From: Patagioenas fasciata
Lineage: Eukaryota; Chordata; Aves; Columbiformes; Columbidae
DNA: 64,000 nucleotides
Direction of reading: 5' to 3'
Assembly (NCBI RefSeq): GCF_037038585.1
Contig: NC_092521.1
Span: forward strand, 68,686,898-68,750,897
Shown here: positions 60,001 through 64,000 of the stretch, piece by piece
Layout of the letters: every line of letters starts with the position of its first letter
Numbering within the stretch: position 1 is the first letter of the stretch
The notes under the pieces: model-generated
What the model was told of the DNA's origin: nothing
The model's database searches: none
The model's input: the letters and a program-made list of their open reading frames with translations, nothing else
Program-made: the position numbers and the translations under genes

Positions 60001-63000
60001 ACCCTTTGTGGCTCTTGGTACATGTTTTAAGTCTTTGTGCCCTCCTCGTGCTTACTTCTTAGGAGCTTGACAGAAAGCTAGCCTGATAAAAGATCTACCT
60101 GTAGCTGTAAAAACTTTGGGGTGCCTTTTACCACTTTTATCCTCTGCTGAATCGCAGATTAGGGTCTTTAGATAGGAGATGGACCCTGATGCTTGTCTGT
60201 GTTCACACATGTCCCTCCATTGCTGTGAATTCTGTCCTAAGAAAGAAAAAAGAAACTAAGTGTGTAGGAGCACTTTGGAAAAGTGTATCTGTGGGGTGTC
60301 TTTTCCTGGGAGGCTCACTGGGTGATAGAAAGTCTCAGAATTTTAAACAGACTTTCTGCCTGTGATCTACTAGGCAGGATTTATCAGAAAAATAAGGGCA
60401 TGCTTGGGGCATTAATTCTGTTGGAAAAGCAAATTCCAGCTTTTACAGTGGTAAGCTGTAGTCTGTTCTACATTCAAGTTAAAGCTTTGCAAACAGGTTA
60501 TTGCCTGGTAAACAGAGATACAGAATTAGAACACACCAAGAATCTGGTATCTGCTTGTGTACCTGGTATTACACCTCCTTTCTGCGTCTCATGAATCAAG
60601 ATACTGCAAATTCTCCCCTGGAAAAGTGTAAAACCCTGCATCCAAGAAGCAGCTGTGGAATAGCTTGTGTGCTGTAAATTGCTGTCATGTTTCATGTAGC
60701 CAACCCCTTTACTTTCTTTTTTTTTTTTTTTCATTTATTTTAGAAAAGAAGCAGAACTGAGAATTTCTTCAAGAGGCTTGATTTGGAGTTCATATTGGCT
60801 TCTACATTCAACTAAATTAAACTGAGCATGTTGTCGCTCTGAAGAGTATGACAAAAATTTGAAAGGTTTACATATCAAAAAGTCTAACATCAGTTTCTTC
60901 TTGATTACAGAGTCCTAATACGTCTAATTGATGACTTTTTGCTGGTTACGCCACATTTAATGCAGGCAAGAACTTTTCTAAGGTATGCTATTAAAGACAT
61001 TGTCTTCAAAGTAATAAGCATTAACAAAAAACTTTTAGGTCATTCTTTTTCATCTTTATACATGCTTGTACATATAGGTATATTTGTTTTATGGGTTAAT
61101 AATGAAAGGCTATTTTGGAGTCCTTGCTGGCAGCCTCTGCCTGGGAAGAGTCCTAATAGTGACATTCTTGATGGTCTACTAACAATCAGATGCAGTTCAG
61201 AGGGTGGTGGGATTCCTGCCAAGGTTTAAATTAGGGACCTAGCTACTGACCTCGATGGAGCTTCTAGCAGGAATTAGTAATACAGACCAACCAAAGCAGC
61301 TGACAGTTGTCTATTAAGACATTTTTGTCTCAAATTTTTAAGATGTCTTGGTTACATTCTTAAAATGTAACTAAGCAGGTGTGCTGCTACCTTCTGTTCC
61401 CAGGGAAATAATGCAACTTTCCTCTGATCCAATATTGCTAAGAATTTTCTAGTCATTAATATTCTGGTGTTAGTATTTGAAGATGCTGATAGCATGGCAG
61501 CATGCAGCTCATGCAGAGGCTTTCAAACAGTTATTCTTTACAATGCTTCAGTGCTACCTTTTCTAAAAAAAATTGGTCCCCAGAAGAAGTTTCTGGTTAC
61601 TGTAGCTATGAATATACAGTCAGTATCCAAGAAGAGTTCTGTTCATACTAAAGACAGTTTTAAGGATCCAGATGAGAGGTCTTGAAGAAAAGTTTAGCAT
61701 CTGCAATGCAGTTGTGTCATGTTTTTCAGTAGTCAGAAAGATACAGCTCTGTTGTGAGCCTGAAAGGTGGTGGGGAAATCAATTAAGTGCCATTTGAAGA
61801 ATAAATTGTACTAAGTAGTGGTTAGTGTACTTTGAAGACTTCATTTGTCCTCATTTCCTTATCAGAACAGAAATAAATTTCTAGGGATGTTTGGATTTAC
61901 AGTTCTGGAAATGGTAAGTCAAATTAAAAGGCTGGGGATGCCTCAAGCTGTTCATCTCTGTATCATCTTTCCAGCATGTCACTTGTAGTAGCATTGCAGA
62001 TATTGTTCTGTTTGCTGTTTGAAGTTATCTGCCTCTTTGTTCTGTATCAACTTCTGCACCAGCTGTGTTGATTTTCTGTAGACAAGTAGCCTCTTCTCTG
62101 CAAGTTTTCCAGAACTGTTTACAGGTCCTGTGAACTCTCTACCACGAAGGGAGCAGTAAGTTTTTTCTAATAAAGTATTAGGACTGGGGAGCTCAATAAA
62201 TTAATTAATTTTGAGGAGACAGCTTTATGACTATTACTCACCAACAAGAAGAGCCTACCTTTAATCTCTCACTCTTTAAAAGGGTGAAGCCTGCACATGA
62301 ACACATCAACAAGTAACACAAACTGCTGCATGTCCATGAGATGGCTCTGCTGTTCCAGTGTGTAGTAGGTAGTTAGCAGGCATTCTGGCAATGAAAACAT
62401 TCTTATGAAAAACTTGGTGGAGAAAATTCAGAACTTTTCACTGGATAAATGAAGTTCCTGTTACGTGGCTTCTCCTGTTTTTGTTAATTTTCAAAACCAA
62501 TAACTCTTCATCTGTCTTTTCAGTGATTTTGATCTCAGTGTTTTCTGTGAGAGTGGTTTATGCAGCTTGTCTCAAATGTTTTATGGCTTAAGTTCTGAAT
62601 TTGCATTTATCTGTCAAAGTTTTTCTCCATTATCCTCATATCCATAAGCTTATTTATTTGTTTTATGTATTTACCTCTAATATTTTCAGTTTTGTTTATT
62701 TCTAGCTGTGTTCCTCAACCTAAAGAGTTGGCCTTCTTTGCCTTTATTCTTTGGTTTCTGGTGCTTTATGCAGGCTCATGTATCTTGCAGCATGGTGGGG
62801 TGTTTTTGTTTGCTTTTGTGGGGGGCAGTTAGGCTAACTGTTTATATCTGTTTTAGGACTCTAGCAACAGGTATTCCTGAGTATGGCTTTTTAATAAACC
62901 CCCATAAGACAGTCGTGAATTTTCCTGTTGATGATATCCCAGGATGTTCCAAATTTAAACAGCTGCCAGATTGTCGTTTGGTCCCATGGTGTGGTTTATT

Positions 63001-63042
63001 ACTAGATATACAGACACTTGAGGTTTACTGCGATTACTCCAG
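38801..63042 (+). CDS. TERT: TERT (telomerase reverse transcriptase), exons 1-11, 3' end beyond window
   Basis: Coding parts: join(38801-39028, 40138-42043, 44750-44945, 48871-49060, 52402-52584, 53760-53921, 54305-54400, 56368-56453, 59374-59487, 60911-60982, 62857-63042, continuing). This totals 3419 nt, 1139 full codons. All introns are GT-AG and the frame is unbroken. Exons 3, 7, 8, 9 and 10 have the same sizes as the human exons (196, 96, 86, 114, 72).

The protein is the catalytic subunit that copies the telomerase RNA template onto chromosome ends in the nucleus. Domains: TEN with GQ motif (about 139-178), basic linker with a bipartite NLS-like stretch (293-309), TRBD with CP (about 518-550), QFP (about 642-711) and T (747-777) motifs, RT motifs 1/2 (about 808-825), A (Asp903), B' (1020-1028), C (Asp1061, Asp1062), D (about 1092-1101) and E (1122-1128). 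All three catalytic aspartates are present.

Start: first in-frame ATG, strong ACAACATGG context. The exons for the last part of the RT and the C-terminal extension lie past 64000. Confidence 0.97.
39029..40137 (+). other. TERT: TERT intron 1
   Basis: The first about 420 bp continue the CpG island; the rest is normal. It ends in a strong polypyrimidine tract (40110-40135, TTTC repeats) before the exon 2 acceptor. Confidence 0.85.
40138..42043 (+). CDS. TERT: TERT exon 2 (large exon: TEN, linker, TRBD)
   Basis: 1906 nt: residues 77-711 plus one base of codon 712. TEN/GQ core is [20 protein letters not shown] (157-176). Residues about 185-480 form a poorly conserved, Lys/Ser-rich linker with KRKLNREQ...AKRAKV (293-310), a bipartite nuclear-localisation-like signal. 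The CP region includes RLPKRYWQM (519-527) and KCPYLV (540-545). QFP region: [20 protein letters not shown] and [12 protein letters not shown], then [11 protein letters not shown]. Donor AAAG|GTACTT. Confidence 0.97.
43565..43632. repeat. GT/T-rich low-complexity tract
   Basis: Runs of TTTGG, TTTG and T with no other base except a final A. Confidence 0.8.
44068..44100. repeat. (ATT)n-like microsatellite
   Basis: Imperfect TTA/TATTA repeats in TERT intron 2. Confidence 0.75.
44750..44945 (+). CDS. TERT: TERT exon 3 (T motif)
   Basis: 196 nt. Completes Gly712 and ends in codon 777. Encodes [20 protein letters not shown] and the telomerase-specific T motif [20 protein letters not shown] (747-766), then [11 protein letters not shown]. 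The size equals that of the human exon. Confidence 0.97.
44946..48870 (+). other. TERT: TERT intron 3
   Basis: 3.9-kb intron with one internally deleted CR1 (46745-47015). The remainder is AT-rich, with nothing else recognised. Confidence 0.8.
46745..47015 (+). mobile_element. CR1 LINE, 3' fragment with internal deletion
   Basis: Runs from the end of the CR1 ORF ([20 protein letters not shown]) to the 3' tail (ATTCTGT). Sequence jumps from the GTTCCACTTAAAT block directly to TGTTCCTGCTCCAGCAGGGG. It lacks the HWNRLPREV-coding segment of roughly 130 bp present in the copy at 10788-11118. Confidence 0.9.
48871..49060 (+). CDS. TERT: TERT exon 4 (RT motifs 1 and 2)
   Basis: 190 nt: residues 777-840. 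Encodes [20 protein letters not shown] then [13 protein letters not shown], the fingers motifs 1 and 2. The donor AAG|GTTTTT is weak after +2, but it is the only GT that keeps frame with exon 5, and reading on reaches a stop within 20 codons. Confidence 0.93.
49061..52401 (+). other. TERT: TERT intron 4
   Basis: 3.3-kb intron; poly-T run near 50868-50882. No gene or element was recognised. Confidence 0.75.
52402..52584 (+). CDS. TERT: TERT exon 5
   Basis: Residues 841-901: [20 protein letters not shown] and [17 protein letters not shown], ending PHFYYVK just before motif A. 183 nt, phase 0. Confidence 0.96.
52585..53759 (+). other. TERT: TERT intron 5
   Basis: 1.2-kb AT-rich intron with nothing recognised. 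Confidence 0.75.
53760..53921 (+). CDS. TERT: TERT exon 6 (RT motif A)
   Basis: Residues 902-955. Motif [12 protein letters not shown] carries the first catalytic aspartate (Asp903). It continues [20 protein letters not shown] and [20 protein letters not shown]. The following intron is 383 bp with a poly-T run. Confidence 0.97.
54305..54400 (+). CDS. TERT: TERT exon 7
   Basis: 96 nt, residues 956-987: [20 protein letters not shown] then [12 protein letters not shown]. Part of the insertion (IFD) between motifs A and B'. Same size as human exon 7. Confidence 0.96.
54401..56367 (+). other. TERT: TERT intron 7
   Basis: 2-kb AT-rich intron with a poly-T run near 55290-55306. Nothing else recognised. 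Confidence 0.75.
56368..56453 (+). CDS. TERT: TERT exon 8
   Basis: 86 nt, residues 988-1015 plus two bases: [20 protein letters not shown] then NNILEIGN. Same size as human exon 8. Donor GTAAAA. Confidence 0.95.
56454..59373 (+). other. TERT: TERT intron 8
   Basis: 2.9-kb AT-rich intron that holds the MITE at 57827-58054 and short CAA-rich stretches near 58590. Confidence 0.8.
57827..58054. mobile_element. Mariner-like MITE (non-autonomous DNA transposon)
   Basis: 228-bp element with terminal inverted repeats of about 43 bp (57827-57869 and 58012-58054) matching at 36 of 43 positions. Consensus begins TACAGRGTGTTWCAAARAG and then GATGGGCCCARTTTSAAA. The outermost TA on each side fits a TA target-site duplication, as made by Tc1/mariner elements. 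No transposase ORF fits inside. Family not identified. Confidence 0.8.
59374..59487 (+). CDS. TERT: TERT exon 9 (RT motif B')
   Basis: 114 nt: completes codon 1016 to residue 1053 plus two bases. Motif B' [20 protein letters not shown] is followed by [15 protein letters not shown]. Same size as human exon 9. Confidence 0.97.
59488..60910 (+). other. TERT: TERT intron 9
   Basis: 1.4-kb intron; poly-T tract near 60717-60731. No other feature was recognised. Confidence 0.75.
60911..60982 (+). CDS. TERT: TERT exon 10 (RT motif C)
   Basis: 72 nt: [20 protein letters not shown] then TFL. Catalytic Asp1061 and Asp1062 lie in LIDDFLLVT. Same size as human exon 10. Confidence 0.97.
60983..62856 (+). 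other. TERT: TERT intron 10
   Basis: 1.9-kb AT-rich intron. The acceptor is preceded by a T/G-rich stretch. Nothing else recognised. Confidence 0.75.
62857..63042 (+). CDS. TERT: TERT exon 11 (RT motifs D and E)
   Basis: 186 nt: residues 1078-1139 plus two bases. Motif D region [20 protein letters not shown]; primer-grip motif E WCGLLLD (1122-1128), then TLEVYCDYS. This is the last TERT exon in the window; it ends with donor AG|GTAAAT. Confidence 0.96.
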
Positions 63043-64000
63043 GTAAATAGAGTTGTACACACCAGTGTCAGCTTTATAGCATATTGTACATAGTGTGAGA
63101 AGCACAGGGTTGTCTTGTGAATGCTGTAGCTGAATTAACTGCAAAATAGATTTTACAATTCTGTTTCTTATTCAGTAATCTAAACGTTTTATTCTGCTGT
63201 GCAGCCTGCTATTTTCTTCATTCCAGCCTGGTGGAGTGTACATACCATTAACACCACTGAGTGTGGCACAGGTCACTAGTGACCAGCAGTCATATACTGT
63301 ATGGTGTCTACATGGTTCAGAGGAAGTTTCTTCGCTCACCTCAGTTCAGCTTCTTTCACCATTATGCACCTGTTGTACCTGATCTATAACTACACTTATT
63401 GTTCTAAATTATTTTTTTAATCTTCCTAAAAGAAGCAGTAAGTATAACATCAACTACAGATTGGGTTTAATTTTGTATAGACTATAGGGACTGCTAATCC
63501 TTTCAACATCAGAGGTGTTCCCTCTGGTACACTTTAGATGGTAGTGTAGGGGAGAAGTAACCTCTCTTTAAACTAGCAACTAGACCCTTTACATGGACTG
63601 CTGGAGACAGCATTAGACATTTGCTAAATTAACAAGAAAGAACCTTTTAACTGAAGGATAATATTGTTGTGTTATTGACCATATTTAGTATAAACATTCC
63701 ATGCGGACATTTAAGTGGGAAATTAGGAAGTTTTCTATCACCAGAGCAATTAAGTTCTTCAGTAGTCTTGCAAAACAGAACAGCTTGATCAGTGTGGGAA
63801 AGGAATTTATATAACTTGATTTTGTGCAACAACAAAGGACTAAAATCAACAGCTAAAGAGTTTTATTCACTAGCTGTTTTTCTAAAAGAAACAGTTGCCG
63901 TTGATGAGGGCATTAGTGCTACTGGTTTGGGAGACACTAATTGGAATCCTGAGGATGTTTGTTAAAAGGACCATTTTTTTTTTTTTATAAGCTTGACTTA
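63043..64000 (+). other. TERT: TERT intron 11 (5' part)
   Basis: AT-rich intronic sequence to the window edge with a terminal poly-T run (about 63975-63986). No exon 12 signature (SSYA/TSIRSSL-like) was seen, so the gene continues beyond. Confidence 0.8.

Noticed and set aside
1-64000. A previously undescribed multi-gene system
   Set aside because: Both genes are well-known vertebrate genes; the remaining sequence is introns, retroelement remnants and simple repeats.

Overview
The window is bird nuclear DNA. It carries repeated CR1 LINE 3' ends with ATTCTRTG-type tails, avian-type solo LTRs, long AT-rich introns and GT-AG spliced vertebrate genes. The organism is probably not a galliform: one LTR resembles a family I associate with Neoaves. 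That is inference, and the species cannot be named from the sequence.

Two protein genes lie head to tail on the + strand. CLPTM1L is complete: 17 coding exons from 1404 to 27653, in phase throughout, 544 codons, with a CpG-rich promoter at about 1010-1600. TERT, the telomerase reverse transcriptase, is 5'-complete but 3'-truncated by the window. Coding exons 1-11 run from 38801 to 63042 and encode 1139 complete codons. They cover the TEN domain, linker, TRBD (CP, QFP, T motifs) and RT motifs 1, 2, A, B', C, D and E. The remaining exons (RT end and C-terminal extension) lie beyond 64000. CLPTM1L upstream of TERT on the same strand is the arrangement known from human 5p15.33.

Layout: 1-1010 has two CR1 remnants abutting the CLPTM1L promoter. 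1404-27653 is CLPTM1L, with three CR1 pieces in introns 6, 9 and 11. 27654-38340 is a repeat-rich intergenic spacer: four CR1 pieces, two solo LTRs and a possible hAT transposon end. 38340-39450 is the TERT CpG island, with nine C4 runs at a 5-bp period about 250 bp before the start codon. 39029-64000 is TERT exons and introns, with a CR1 carrying an internal deletion in intron 3 and a 228-bp mariner-like MITE in intron 8.

I see no operon, CRISPR array, phage or other candidate novel system. The most useful leads concern TERT regulation (solo LTR next to the promoter, extreme G4-forming array, uncertain N-terminus, a weak exon-4 splice donor) and the MITE. No tRNA, rRNA or other RNA gene was recognised.
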